Shown: positions 14,541 through 27,040 of the stretch, in pieces | Layout of the letters: the number at the start of each line of letters is the position of its first letter | Position numbering within the stretch: position 1 is the first letter of the stretch | NCBI RefSeq assembly: GCF_004027225.2 | Contig: NC_044302.2 | Span: forward strand, 36,471,449 to 36,535,448 | Direction: 5' to 3' | Source: Strigops habroptila | Taxonomy: Eukaryota > Chordata > Aves > Psittaciformes > Psittacidae | Length of the DNA: 64,000 nt | Position numbers and translations under genes: made by a program | Notes under the pieces: model-generated | Database searches by the model: none | The model's input: only the letters and a program-made list of their open reading frames with translations | Told to the model about the DNA's origin: nothing

Positions 14541-14875
14541 AAAAAACATCTTCTGTTAAATTGTGTAAACTAAGAACTTCAGTTTGGCACTTCACAGACT
14601 CCTACCCTTTTCGATGAAACTCAGTTACACAAGCTTCGGAAATACTATACACCTACCAACTGCTAAAATCAGATGAGTTTTCTGGTAAATGAAAGGCAGC
14701 AGCAGCAGCGTGGTATTGTTTCCATGAAGGCTCAAAGGCTCTAAGGCTGGAATTGATATGCTGCTTTGAGAAAACAAACGAACAAAAACCCACAAACCAA
14801 AACACACCAAAAAACAAAACACAAGCAACAAAAAACTTCTACAAAAACTTAAAAGCAGAAGCAAAATGCACTTAC

Positions 14876-15075
14876 AGTGTTGGCAAGTTCTAAGTAGCTT
14901 CCTCCAACAGAGTTGCTAAAATTTGAGGCCTGATTTAGAAGTCTTTGCAGAGGGGCCTGTCGAGTCTCATTGCTTCCACCATATTCCAACACCTTTTGTA
15001 GTGTAAAATGACTCTGGAGGTCCGGACTTTGAAGGTCTCTTGCTCCTGAATCATACTCCCAGCTTTCTCTGGCTC
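14876..15075 (-). CDS. MCC: MCC coding exon 3
   Basis: Encodes residues 129-195, reading REWEYDSG-like sequence (ARESWEYDSGARDLQSPD), then LEYGGSNETRQAPLQRLL, and ending SVGGSYLELANT. The donor is ACT|GTAAGT at 14876. The only AG acceptor that keeps the frame is ttatcag|GAGCC, so the exon starts at 15075 and is 200 nt long. The region is hydrophilic with no membrane segment and precedes the coiled-coil region of the protein. A CR1 fragment begins only about 65 bp upstream of the acceptor. The family match is from recognition of the protein. The exact 5' border is less certain than the rest (see findings). Confidence 0.88.
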
Positions 15076-15139
15076 CTGATAAGGCACCAAAAATGCAGAA
15101 ATGGAAAAAACATTCTACTATGGACTGTGTATAAAGAAA

Positions 15140-15790
15140 ATCACAGAATCATAGAACATCTCAAATTGAAAGTGATCTATGAGGACCAGAGTCCAACTCC
15201 TTACTCCTAGGAGGACGACCTAACAATAAACCATATGGCTAAGAGCATTGTCCAGATACTCCTTGAACTCTGGCCGGCTTGGTGCTGTGACCACTTCCTC
15301 AGGGAGCCTGCTCCAGTGAGTGACCACCCTCTCGGTGGAGAACCTTTTCCTAGGTTCTTCTGAACTTCCCCTGGCTCAGCTTCATTCCATTTCCTCATGT
15401 CCTGTCACTGGTCACCAGACAGAGGAGATCAGCACTTTCACCTCCATTGTCTTCCCTGAGGAAGCTGTAGATTGCCATGAGGTCACCCTCTGACTTCTCT
15501 TCTCCAAACCAAGTGGCCTCAGCCGCTCCTCCTAAGTCTTGCCCTCGAGGCCTTTCACCATCTTGGCTGCCCTCCTCTGGACACACATACTCTGATGTCC
15601 TCCTTCTACTGAGGCACCCAAAACTGCACATGGGACTCAAGGTGGGGCCACACAAGTGCAGTGCAGAGTGGGACAACCACCTCCCTCAATGGGCTGGCTA
15701 TGCTGTGCTTGATGCACTCCAGGACACAATTGGCCCTTTTGGTTGCTAGGGCACACAGCTGACACGTGAATATGCCTGCTTGTCCTTCCA
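15140..15790 (-). mobile_element. CR1 LINE, older subfamily, 3' end
   Basis: The tail TCACAGAATCATAGAAC is followed on the minus strand by the C-terminal CR1 ORF2, recognisable but broken by stops and frameshifts. The two copies of the same subfamily (this one and 51.46-51.70 kb) share the stretch around CACTAAACCATATG/CAATAAACCATATG. It is oriented with MCC, and its 3' end sits about 65 bp upstream of the exon 3 acceptor. Confidence 0.9.
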
Positions 15791-17057
15791 GAAAGAAAAA
15801 AAGAGCAAACAGCTCCACTTCCACTGCTTCCTATCTTGTACATGCTGACAATGCCAGAAAAACAAAACAAAACAAAAAACACACAGAAAACCAAAGATTT
15901 TCAATGCACAGATCATCTACTTAATTACAAGGTCCAGAAGGAAAAATAAAAGCATTTGCATACATTATTTAGTATAGAGTAAAAAGCAATGTAATTCGCA
16001 ATAGCTAAGGACCACTGAATGAGGTCAGTTACTATGTCAGACTGAAAAGCAGCACTGATCAAAGAACAAAAAAGGAGAACCATAATTCCCCTCTTTTTGC
16101 TTACTGAATACCAACAAAAAAAATTAATCATTAAGCTTATAGTTAATCACTTTTTATCTTATCAGTGCCTTTCTTATTATTGCTTGTTCAAGTTTCAAAA
16201 ACACATCAATCACAAAGTGCATCATTACAAATCAATGCAAGAATATGATTATGTAGCTAGAAACAAACAATGAATACTTCAGGGAAGTTTTCTGTATCAT
16301 GAAGCTGTAGAGTTGCTATTTCTCCATATACAATCCTTCCAATTCCCTACTGCCAGAGACAGGCTTAATCCTTAAAGCATATTTAACAGAATTTTCTTAT
16401 TTTATCAGTAACCATTTCATCCCTGGCTGCTTCTGCTTCCCATACAACTGTCCCACTCCTTTTAAAATCTTGTTATGTTCTGGGCTCAACAATTTCCTAT
16501 GGCAAAACATCCCATGGTAGACACTAGATTATCTAAAAAGCCTGGGCAGTACTGTAAAATTTCATATGATGCATAATGAAGATTAAAAACTATTAAGTGA
16601 CTTGTCCAAGCACACATTCTAAGTTAATAGAAAAGACAGAAGAAAATCCAGAGCTACAGACTAGAGCAAGACTCTCAATCCACCATGCAATCATCAAACC
16701 TTAAGTAATTGTCTGTAATGCCATCCTATTAGCTTGAAAGCTTTTCCTTTTAATGAGCTAGTTCTCCCTCTGAAATATTAATTAGCATTTTCAGTGAGTG
16801 TTTACTAATCAGTTGTTATTTCTTACTCAGTACAATGCCAGGGAGAAACAATAAACTATATATATATATATTTTAAAAAACCCTATATATATAAACTGTA
16901 AATAATGAACTATTAGGAGAATGCCCCTCCCTTGCCAAGAAGTTGAAGCTGCAAAAGTGCAAACAGAAAACCAGTCAGAAGGCAAGCAACAGAGCAACTA
17001 AGCTACGGCTTTGGGTCAACACCCTATGTGTTCTTGTAAAGCAGTTATGCTAACACA

Positions 17058-17784
17058 CACAGTTACAGGTTCGGTGGAGAAGTGATTCAGCACAGCCCTG
17101 CAAAGAAGGACTTGGGGATGTTGGTTGATGAGAAACTGAACATGACTCGGCTTCAGTGTGCGCTCGCAGCCTAGAAACCAACCGTGTGCTGGGCTGCATC
17201 AAAAGGAACGTGACCAGCAGGTCAAGGGAGTCCTGCCCCTCTACTCTGCTCTCATGAGACCCCACTTGGAGCACTGTGTGCAGTTCTGGTGTCCTCACCA
17301 TAAGAAGGACATGGAGCTGTTGGAGCAAGTCCAGAGGAGGGCCACGAGGATGATAAGGGGGCTGGAGCACCTCCCGTATGAAGATAAGCTGAGAAAGTTG
17401 GGGCTGTTCAGCCTGGAGAAGAGAAGGCTGCGTGGTGACCTCATAGCAGCCTTCCAGTATCTGAAGGGGGCCTACAAGGATGCTGGGGAGGGACTCTTCC
17501 TTAGGGACTGTAGTGATAGGATAAGGGATAACGGGTTCAAACTTAAACAGGGGAAGTTCAAGTTAGATGTAAGGAAGAAGTTCTTTACTGTGAGGGTGGT
17601 GAGGCACTGGAATGGGTTGCCCAAAGAAGTGGTAAATGCTCCATCCCTGGCAGTGTTCAAGGCCAGGTTGGACAGAGCCTTGGGCGACATGGTCTAGTGT
17701 GAGGCACCCCTGCCCATGGCAGGGGTGTTGGAACTAGATGATCTTAAGGTCTTTTCCAACCCCAGCCATTCTATGATTCTATGA
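17058..17784 (+). mobile_element. CR1 LINE, 5'-truncated, 3' end
   Basis: About 730 bp of ORF2 C-terminus plus 3' UTR, ending CATTCTATGATTCTATGA. A 179-codon frame covers most of it and is nearly identical in protein to the copies at 11.87 kb and 28.4 kb, with a frame break near its 5' end. It is antisense to MCC in intron 2. Confidence 0.95.
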
Positions 17785-18603
17785 CAAACTGACTTAGGAA
17801 AGTTGGAAGCAGTTTCGCTGCCTTACTGTAACAAGAATATGGCAGTCTTTAAACACATAGTAAGAAAATAACACAAAACAAAAAACAATTACATTTTAAA
17901 CTAATACCATAATTACACGTACTGGTAACAATTAAAGATTAATTCAATTACTCTTACAGCAAGAGCAAGCACCACCATACTTAAGCTACACGCTGCAAGT
18001 GCTACAACAGACCTAAGCACTACAACATACACTAAGATACTGCTACCAGTACTCTGTACACAGTGTGAAATACTGCTAACTATGCACAACATAAGGTATC
18101 TCTGCCCTCTGGTGGCTACAGTATAACGTACAGCAAAAAAAGCAGCAGCCCGCAGAGCTGAAGCAGCAGAAGTGCCTCAGGAGTGTGAGGGAGACAGGGG
18201 ATCAGATCAGGTCTGCCATCTCTCACACTTGACAAGAACATGGGAAACAGCTCTTTCTGCACAAGCATAGACACAGAATTAAGAGATATAGTTATATCAT
18301 ACAGATCCTCCTCTTTTACCGAGCACATACCTCAGTGGAGTAGGTGCACTGAATTTCTATTACTCAGACAACATTGTTCTGCAGAAGAGCTTTAACATTC
18401 ATTCTATTAGCAACAGTAGTTTTGTTGAAGACGCAAGTGGCCTTCATAGATTGCACCCTCTGCTATCAGATTGGAAGCACTTAAAACACTCAGCTGGCTC
18501 AAAAGTCACCTGTCAGTCATGGATGGATCCAGGAAAGATTATTTTTTTGACCATATTCTGTATTTTTAACCCAGATTTTCTTAGAAGTTCAACTCTGTTG
18601 AAC

Positions 18604-18657
18604 ATACATGCATACATACTAAATACTACATACATACATATACTACGTACATACTAA
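18604..18657. repeat. CATA-rich microsatellite
   Basis: Imperfect CATACATA / TACATACT repeats. Confidence 0.85.
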
Positions 18658-19394
18658 AAACACAAAGAGAGATGACTGTTACAAAGCAAGCCATTTCCAG
18701 TATTTTATTTTGGGTTTAACCCTAACCTCTAAATTTCCACGCTATTTTCCCTGCAGAAGCCAAACCTGGATGTTAAGATGCTGTCCTCATGGGTAATGTA
18801 CCTTTCAAGTCTCAGCTCTACAGAGAAACTCTGGAGTGTTAGAGAGAACACTGGAGTTATGGAGACACATATCAAAATTTCACGGGACTTATTTTCAAAA
18901 AAGAGTCAGCCTTCAGTGGGACAGGAAACCATTCACCTACCTAAAGAAAGAGTTTACAATTTCTTGAGCATTACCAAAATTACTAAAGAGCAGTACTATT
19001 TCTTATTCAACCTTAAAAACAATGAGTACTAGATACAGACAATTCTTTATCATGGGAAGAAAATAGAAATTTGCTAATTACGTGTAAAGAGCTAGACTAA
19101 TATATACAACATAATATAAATAATTCTAATTTTAGCTTCTGTATAAGACATATAAGACTATACAGAAAAACCTGACAAAAGCCACAACTGTTCAGGCAAC
19201 TTCCTGCCTTAAATCATTAGAGGTGTAGTTCTGCTGTACTATAAGCTCTCATTCACAAAGCAATCCACTTCCATCACTCACTAGATGATTCATGCAGGTT
19301 TACTGTACCTATCACAGCTTTCAGTCTCTGTTACTGGAAACAGGACCCACAGATCCTATCAGTAACTGACATTCTTCCTATATTTCCTACTGAA

Positions 19395-19530
19395 ATATTA
19401 TACTAAAGAGTATATTATACTATAGTATATAAAATACTAAATTATAATTAGTAGTATAATTATAATATACAATATTATATACTAAATTTTCTATAATATA
19501 CTATTATAGAGAATAATATACTAAAGAGCC
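19395..19530. repeat. TATA-dense low-complexity block
   Basis: About 130 bp made almost wholly of A and T with many TATAATA/TATACTA words. ATACTAAAGAG occurs near both ends, suggesting internal duplication. Confidence 0.85.
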
Positions 19531-21172
19531 TACAGTCACCGCAAGAGTCCAGCAGCACTTTTAAAAGCTATTTTATTCATTTTTATTATATTTTAAACAA
19601 TGTCCGAAGAACAGAGTTGGCATTCCATTTCACTTATAGAAAAACTACTGGTTCTTACTTGCAAATTACTGTTGATGCTCCTATTGACATTAAGAGCATA
19701 GGGTAAGAACTACAGTACATTATAATAAGCTTTGAGTTGCTGATATCCAAGCAGCAAAAAGCATCATTCTAATAACTTGGAAACTGTAATTTTCCATGCA
19801 TTTGAATCAAAGATTAACCTTTGAAATGTTTTGAAATAAGTGTATACTGTGTGAATAAAGTAAACTTTGAAATGAGTGTATACTCATGTGATTGTCAAGA
19901 TGGTAGATGTGGATACAAGTTCAGCTTACCGAGCAAGTACATGACTGGGTATTAATAAACCTGAGCCCTGTACCTTGACTAAAATAGTGAACCAGTTTCC
20001 TTACTTCTGCATCTCACTTGGAAACACAGGCCTAGAAACATTTGTTGTGCAAAGTTGAGCAAAAAAATTAGAATAACCTTTTCAGTGATAAAAAATGATG
20101 GGTGAGACAAAGTTCAATAGTCATTTACGTGCAATTATTTCTTAGGACCTTTTTCCCCAGTTATTTTCTTTCTAATGAAATGCAAAAATTACAGGTAGTG
20201 AAGGTAACATTTTACTTAGATACATGCATACATTTTTGCACTCATTGTTAAGAAATTGTGAACAGCTCCAAGAAAAGCCTGCACAAAATGCTGTCTGACT
20301 GATAATCTCTGCACAATTACATACAAAAATGTTCACAGGCTCGATTCCTTTGCTTCAGAGCACCAGGACCCCTGCTATTCAGTGACAGTCAAACCAATTT
20401 TCAAATTTTTAATTTATTCACCCCACATGTACAAACAATAACAGCTTTCAAGGATTATCAGCAGCATAACATTACAAAGAAATTAGTCTTGAGAAGAGCT
20501 CTGTAAGCTATCTTTGAAATGGTATATTAAAAACAGTATCTTTCCCCAAAAAATACAGAAGAATATCCTCCAAGTTTGTATGTTTGAATTTGCACATGAT
20601 GATGTCTCCTGTGCTAAACAGTTTTTAGAAAGCAATAGCAAATAGTCAATATAACACAATCACCTCTTTGATCATTAATGAGTACATATGTGAGCCCTCA
20701 AAGACATGAAAGGCATGGAAACAAAGACAGATCATAATCCAAGCTTGACTGCAAGTATAGTTGCTCAGCTCTCATTATGTTCATACTCTGTGCAATGTTT
20801 ATATCACAGAAATACATTACAGTGGTGTTCCCTTGCCTCTTTAACAAAGATCTGTAAAGCATCTTGAACAGTGCTGCCATGACGGTTTTCTTCTACAACC
20901 AAATAAAAACCATTTGCATTCTAAATGTCCATTATTACTATTCCTCCCATTCTGCTTTTTGTTTGCATAAGGGAGCATCTCCATATGTTCTCTAATTATT
21001 AGAAAGTCTTACAGAATCTGCAAGAGTCAAGGCAGGACAAGTACAAAAACCATGACTTCCCTATAGGTTTAAAAACACACTAGAGTAAAATAGTCAGGCT
21101 TCATCAGCACAGAGTGAAATATACCAAGGCAGAAAATTCAAAGGTGTTCTGGACTTAACTGGATGAATATAT

Positions 21173-21197
21173 AAAAACAAAACAAAACAAAACAAAG
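21173..21197. repeat. AAAAC repeat
   Basis: Five AAAAC units in tandem. Confidence 0.9.
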
Positions 21198-22400
21198 AAA
21201 ATATTAATTCACTCACCAACTCTTTAAAAACACATTAAATTAACAGGAAAAAGAGTAGGGATTGACTTGCATACGTTAACGAATATGAATTTTCATATAT
21301 GAGTATTTTTTGGTAGCAATTAATAAGATTTCTTTGTGAAATACATTTTGAGACTGCAATGCAAACCTTTCTCCAGTAAAGCTTGGGACCTATCTTTTAC
21401 TTTTGATTGTTACAAACCATAATTATTAGGCTGGACTGTCTAAGAAAAAAGATTTTAAAACCCAACTTGCCAGAAGTCTGGCCAGCAAACAGGGAAACTT
21501 TGTATAGCTGTCTGAGGCAGAAGTAGTTTTCTGGTTTGCAGCAAAATACAGAAGTGGCAGCACTGACAAAACAGTCAACAGATGCAGAACTAGGGAACAT
21601 ACACCATCTTTAATCCAGTTAAAAAATAAAAAGATATTAGGCATGATCTTGGTTTTGAACTGCTACCTGATATAGCTCTTCAAAGAGATTCATGGGCTGA
21701 AAGTGCAACTGAGCCAGGATTATGAAGATTCAGTATAGACAGAGATGGTGAAATGGGCATAGAAACTTCGAGTCAATCATCTCGCAGTTCAAGAACATAC
21801 ATGGAAGAAGGATAAACATCCCATATTCCTGCAGATGCCAGAGCAAGGGAGTTCTTTCCTCCATCCCCCCACTCCCCCACCCCAGGTGAAAGGGTGGAAA
21901 AAGGAAATGAGAATTTTTGTATTCTCTAAATCAGAAGGCACTTCCAGCACTCAGATCTCCAACTAGAATGGTTTTTTAACTGGAATGATTTTTAAAGCAT
22001 CCAAGAAACATCCACATTCCTACAGTATATTACACCTGAAAGAGAAAAGACTAAGATTATTCCTTTCCTCATTTTTAATATTTCTAGCTGTCTGGGCTTT
22101 ACAGAGAAGACTGGATCTTCAGTTACCAGCTGAGCCCTGCAGCTCTTGTCCCTTCAAGAAAGACTGTTGTCTTGTGCAACTAGGGTTTCTAGAAAAGGAT
22201 GTTCTGCACAGTCTAGTCTGCATATTGATGACCAGACTGCACCAGTTACAACAGCACTCTAATATATGACAAAATCATGTCAAAGCATATTCATAAAGCC
22301 TTTTACGGGAAATCCTGATGCCAGTAAAATTGGTAACAAAACCCCCAGAGTTTATCTTTTGTTAAATTACACCAACAGGACATTTAGAAGTCATACCTAC

Positions 22401-22648
22401 CTAAACTGTTATTGCTGCTAGTTGGCCAGGAAGCTATCCTATCCCTTAACTTTTTCTTTTTACAAGAGTCATCCGACTTCACAGAGAGCTCCACTTCCTC
22501 CTTCCTGATTTCTCGTACCAGTTCCATGCGGCACTGACTAAAATCCTGGAAGGAAATTTTTCCATTTTCATCTGCTCCCAGCTGGTGCATGATCTCTGCA
22601 ACAGACTCCTCCATATTCAGGTGGCGGCACACCATCAGCAAATCATTC
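22401..22648 (-). CDS. MCC: MCC coding exon 2 (EF-hand pair)
   Basis: Encodes residues 46-128. The acceptor is ccttag|GAATG and the donor TTTAG|GTAGGT, giving 248 nt in phase with exons 1 and 3. It completes the first EF-hand loop (residues 37-48, with Asp at position 12 in place of Glu). It also carries a second, degenerate loop at residues 70-81 (GADENGKISFQD, Gly at position 1). A basic and acidic linker follows (VREIRKEEVELSV), then RDRIASWPTSSNNS. Whether the hands bind calcium is unclear, since the second lacks its first ligand. Beyond the donor the frame runs on only a few codons before a stop, which supports the splice call. Confidence 0.95.
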
Positions 22649-24874
22649 CTAAGGATATTTTTAGAGGGAAAATGGGGGAAGGGGAAGGGTGGAAGTGGAA
22701 GAAAGATTGGAAAAGTGGGAACAGAGAAGAAAGAAACAATTTAGTTTAGAAGGAATACTAATTCCATCTAATCTGGAAATGCATTAATGCATAGACATTT
22801 AATAAGCCAACTATTGTTTTTGTTAATCAAACAAAGTAATTGTGAGATTGGCAAGAAATTACAACACAGAAAGACTATGGAAAAGGAGAGAACATTTTCC
22901 TTTAAGGGTTAACCTCTATTTTGACGCCACTACTAACACTTCTAGCAGAGATAGACACAAGGGAGAGCTGAATCCTGCTGTCCATCTTAACAGTATCTTC
23001 TGAAAAAGTGACATAATAAGAATTTAAATAATTATCTTCTGACTAGATTAATGGCTAGTTAGATTTCTATTTTCCTCGGGACAGACCACGGAAATTTCTT
23101 TTGCCACGAACAGCTAAAGAAGAAAAACATATAAATGACAAAGAGAGCAGCAGAAAAGAAATACTACTTTGATTAACTGGCTTCAAGCCTGTCTCCAAAC
23201 ATTCTGATTACAAACCCCTCTGAACAAGATTGCTTGGTCCAGTTGTTTAATGAAACTCACAAAAGGGGAAGGAGGGCAGTGCAATGGAAACACTGTCAGC
23301 GGCCAAAAGACAGCTGCAACCAAATCAACATGGAAGATACTTACAGCAAAAAAAACCAAAAAAACAGTCAGCAACACTATGACCAATGCCACTTTCCATT
23401 TTACATGAAGACTAGAACTTCAAGAACATACCTTAGGCTTAATGTGGGGTATAACACTAGTCTTAGGAGAAAATATTCTGAGGGGTTTGTTCCCCACCAT
23501 GGTCTTATTCTTTTTCAAAACTGAAATACTAACACTTGATACTAAGATTAAGTATTTTTAAGGAATTCTCAACAGTAGTAGTTGGTAAAAAAAAGAAAAT
23601 AATTACTTAATCAGAAGTTGATAACTAAATGAAGGTGAATAACCATTAACAAATCTACCTAATGAAGAACAGGAAAGAAGGCACTGGATGTTAACTGGAT
23701 ATAATGGAAGTGGGCTATTAGACGAACACCTGATATTCTCTAACAGTGGCAGATGTGCAGCTCGTTGAAATTCCTCAGTCATTTGCTTCACCAGAGACTA
23801 AATCAACCTCCCAGAAAACAGACGGTTTTTCTGAAGATACTGTTGTACTGCCTTTTTTCAAGATGTAAATCACTAAAAAACTCCTTGCTGTTCTTAGGCA
23901 AATGTAACTCTGCAACAGTAAACCCAGACCAAATAATCTTCCTGAGCACACATATAAAGCAACTCTGCTCCTTTCCAGATGCTTACAGTTTTCAGACACA
24001 GCAGGAAACGACACTGATAGACTTAGGCCTGCCTTAATCTGCTGCTACTCAGGAGACTCAGCCACCAAAAAAAGGAAGAGCCAAAAGACCTTCTTTTCAT
24101 CCTCTTTTCTTCCGGGAATTCCAGAGCTGCCCCAACAGAATTCTTGGCAGTGATGTTAACAGTAAAACTGGACTGTAATAATAATAATTACATTATGACC
24201 ATGTATTTTAGTAAAGAATAAAATTGAATAAAATCTCCACTTATAACAAGAAATAACATTATTATAAGAGAGTTCAATTACATTCCATAGGCCAAATATA
24301 AGTGATTGATACTTGCAGTTAAAATTTTGGTCAGAGTTTTGCTCTTAGCTTTGAATCCGGTCAGTGAATAAAGAATGAAAGGAGTAATTTTCCCGTTCTT
24401 TTGCCACCTTATGTTCTACAAAATTTAGAAAGGAAGTCTGGTAAGGATGGTTCTACAGCCACTATTGTAACACCAAGAGCAAGTATTCTATTTACTTCCA
24501 ACCCCCTGCAATGGAACTAAAACTATTGGAACTCAAAACTGTTTAAATTTTCAGCTACTAAAAAGGTAAACATTTAATCTTTGCTTATACAACTTGCAGT
24601 CTAAAAGCACGATCACCTTTGAGGAAGAAAAGTCAAAATTAAAGATGCACCCAAGTTCCCTAGAAGCAAGTAGAGTTAAAAAAAAACAATGTAAGAAAAC
24701 CTGTTCCATTGCAGCTGTGAGTCACTTCTAGACCAATACTGGAGATAAACGGTGGTCTATTAATTATAAATGGACTAACCTGGAAATGCCTGTCTAATGG
24801 AGCACTCTGTAGGATCCCCAGGAAATGAAGCAATAAGTTGCCAATATAAAATATATACTGTAATCACTGGAGTT

Positions 24875-24968
24875 AGCAACAGTGGTCTGAATTTGTAACA
24901 GATGTGTTGCATGCAGAATTCTAAAGCAGCCTTTAGTTGAGACATCTAATAAAAGCAGGTTTGTGACT
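24875..24968 (+). repeat. Dispersed repeat, copy 2 (left arm of inverted pair)
   Basis: Shares AATTTGTAACAGATGTGTTG and the following 40 bp with copies 1 and 3, then CATCTAATAAAAGCAGGTT with copy 3 only. It includes an AATAAA hexamer. It is truncated on its outer side relative to copies 1 and 3. Confidence 0.8.
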
Positions 24969-27040
24969 TGCCAACAACATCAGCTTAGTTGCATATGTCT
25001 CCCTTGAAACTTTTGCCAAAACATCAGCTTAGTTGCAGATGTTTCCCTTGAAACTTTTGCCTTGTGCTGACAATGTATTTGATACACACAAAACAAAATT
25101 AATTTTGTTAAATAATCTATAGACTAGTCCAAATATGTATGAAATAAATTGTTTACACATCAATTTATCAGTCTTTCTACGTATGAGTCTAGTGCTGAGA
25201 ATGAATGCACTTTATTAAACTGAGAATAGAACTGAGGGCCTTCTCCCTCAACAGCAGCTGTCAGGCAGATGTATTGTTACAGTAACTTCATTCTTTGTCC
25301 TTTCTTTGTAGCATCCAGGTAGTAGTAGGTGGAAAATTCCAGCTGTTCTGAAGTTGTACTAATTACTAATTCAGAAGCTGTAACTTCTGTCTAGCTTTAC
25401 CTCTTCCTTTTAAAGGTAACAAGGAAGTGCTGAATGAGTCTATCAGGATGACCTGCACTCAGTAATAGCTTCTGTGTCGTTAAACCATCAAAATCAGTTG
25501 AGAGAATTGGAGAATCAGAAAAATACCTGTTGAAATATTTATACGTGAAATTGTCTGTGCAAACTGGTAACTGCTGAGATTATGATAAAGGTAGTGGAAT
25601 CTGATGTTTCTGAGTATAAATTGATGAGAGGAACAGAAACTTCTTTCTTGTGGCTGTTGCTAGTTCTGTTAATTGGTTCTTCGAAAAAGCTTGCTGAGTA
25701 AGAACTAATGTGGATGATTGTCTCCTTTCCTAGTGGACATAGTCTTCTAGCCTGGTAACCTTTAAAAGTGATCTCTGTCTTTGGGTGCATACCTCTAGAC
25801 GCTTTGTTTGCCAAAGATCATAGTGTAATACAGAGGGCTTCTGTAACTTCTGTTCTCTGTTGCTTATGCATTCTGGGTATATGAGGTAGCTTTGGAGTTG
25901 TACCAGTTGGTATAGATTAAGAAATAATCATTTTGTATAACCTTATTGTTGTACAATAAGCATGTACAACATGCTTAAGGCATGTTATTTAGACATTTCT
26001 TTCCCCGTCTAAAATTCTGATAAATGTTTTATCCTCAAAAGGAAAAGACTCTGGGAGTCTTCTGGAAGTTCTAACTGAAGATTGAGCTCTGTGGAAACAT
26101 GCCTGTACTTTGTTTTGCAGTTGTTGCTGTCTGTTTTCTCAACTTTCCTCGCTAAACCTTACATAAAGTCTTTGTGTAATGATATAGTTCATCAGCTGTG
26201 CATTTATACTTACGTCAAGTTGTAAGAATGAGATGATGAGCTTTTACCTGAAGGTTTTTTCATTGATGGTCGATAAGAGAAGTGAGCTGGAGGACAGCTT
26301 TTTTGGTAAGGTTTGTTGAGGGAGGAATTCGTGTGAAGTTTGATTATTGGTCAATGTGATGGAATTGCTCTGTCAGTTGAAGGTCTCCAGAAGGTCTCCA
26401 GATGTAAGTCATCACAGGTCCTGTGTCACAAAGGTGAAGATGCGACTTCTTGTCCTGGTAGCACAGTGAGTTGTAGGAAGTGAAGAAAATGAACATGCTG
26501 TCTAATGATATAAATAAACCGGAGGTTAGTTTGCCTCTGGAGGGAATAGTGCTAGCTTATCTTCCTCTGTGGTGAACTGATGTGTGGAGCTAAGTAAACA
26601 AATACTATTCCCTTTATTATGGTCAGTTTTGTGCTGGTTTAACTGCCTGCTGAGACAGTCCTAGTGGAGGAAAATGTGGGGAGACAGGTGGGAAAGTGGC
26701 ATCATTGCTTTTGACAGCAGCAAGCTGACCTGCTGTATCCCAGATTCTTACTTGTTTGTACAGAGAAGTAGAAAACAGAGCAAAAGCAACTGGAGACAGA
26801 CTGCTTTGGGAAGTCAGAATGACGGGCAGGAAAGGGGACTAGAAAGACACTTCAGAGTAGAAAGCTACTTCTCATCTGAAGGGAAGCTGATTGGCAGGGC
26901 AGAAAAAGTTGGTGATTTGCAGGAAATCTTTGGCTGGCAGAAAGAACTGAGGTGGTACTCAGAGGATTTTATTTGACCCAGGTCTAAATCAAAGACTGGT
27001 GAAGAAATGAAGGCAAAAGGTATGTTTTTGTCTTAGTTAC
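24969..27040. other. Unassigned 2.07-kb segment between inverted repeat arms
   Basis: The sequence between the two inverted copies contains a 44-bp tandem duplication (24977-25061) and a pair of overlapping hairpins (25942-25976). No transposase, reverse transcriptase or gag/pol domain was recognised, and the longest frames (25539-25814 minus, 26674-26976 plus) match nothing I know. It could be the body of an old non-autonomous element, or ordinary intron between two independent insertions. Confidence 0.45.
24977..25061 (+). repeat. 44-bp tandem duplication
   Basis: Two direct units with period 44 (24977 and 25021), both beginning ACATCAGCTTAGTTGCA and ending CCCTTGAAACTTTTGCC, with a few substitutions between them. 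Confidence 0.9.

Larger units (their letters stand above)
1..14875 (-). other. MCC intron 3 (partial): AT-rich, simple repeats, CR1 remnants
   Basis: I see no exon in this stretch. In particular I found nothing resembling the next MCC coiled-coil exon or the alternative first exon. It contains microsatellites near 3.2-3.4 kb, 3.63 kb and 5.0 kb, an A18 run at 10.04 kb, a dispersed-repeat copy at 7.33 kb, and CR1 pieces at 11.87-12.41, 13.94-14.00 and 14.43-14.54 kb. The remaining sequence is unremarkable AT-rich intron. Every open frame outside the CR1 copies is short and has no recognisable domain. Confidence 0.8.
15076..22400 (-). other. MCC intron 2
   Basis: Intron between MCC exons 3 and 2 (GTAGGT donor, ttatcag acceptor). 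It holds CR1 copies at 15.14-15.79 and 17.06-17.78 kb, short TA tracts, a TATA-dense low-complexity block at 19.38-19.53 kb, and an AAAAC tract at 21.17-21.20 kb. No other gene is visible. Confidence 0.85.

Noticed and set aside
1..14875. Search for further MCC exons (coiled-coil start or alternative first exon)
   Set aside because: No matching peptide with splice borders was found. They presumably lie beyond the window.
26637..26700. GTGCTGGTTTAACTGCC, reminiscent of the start of the avian LTR seen at 58073
   Set aside because: Only the first dozen bases are similar. The following sequence does not match, so it is not called an LTR.
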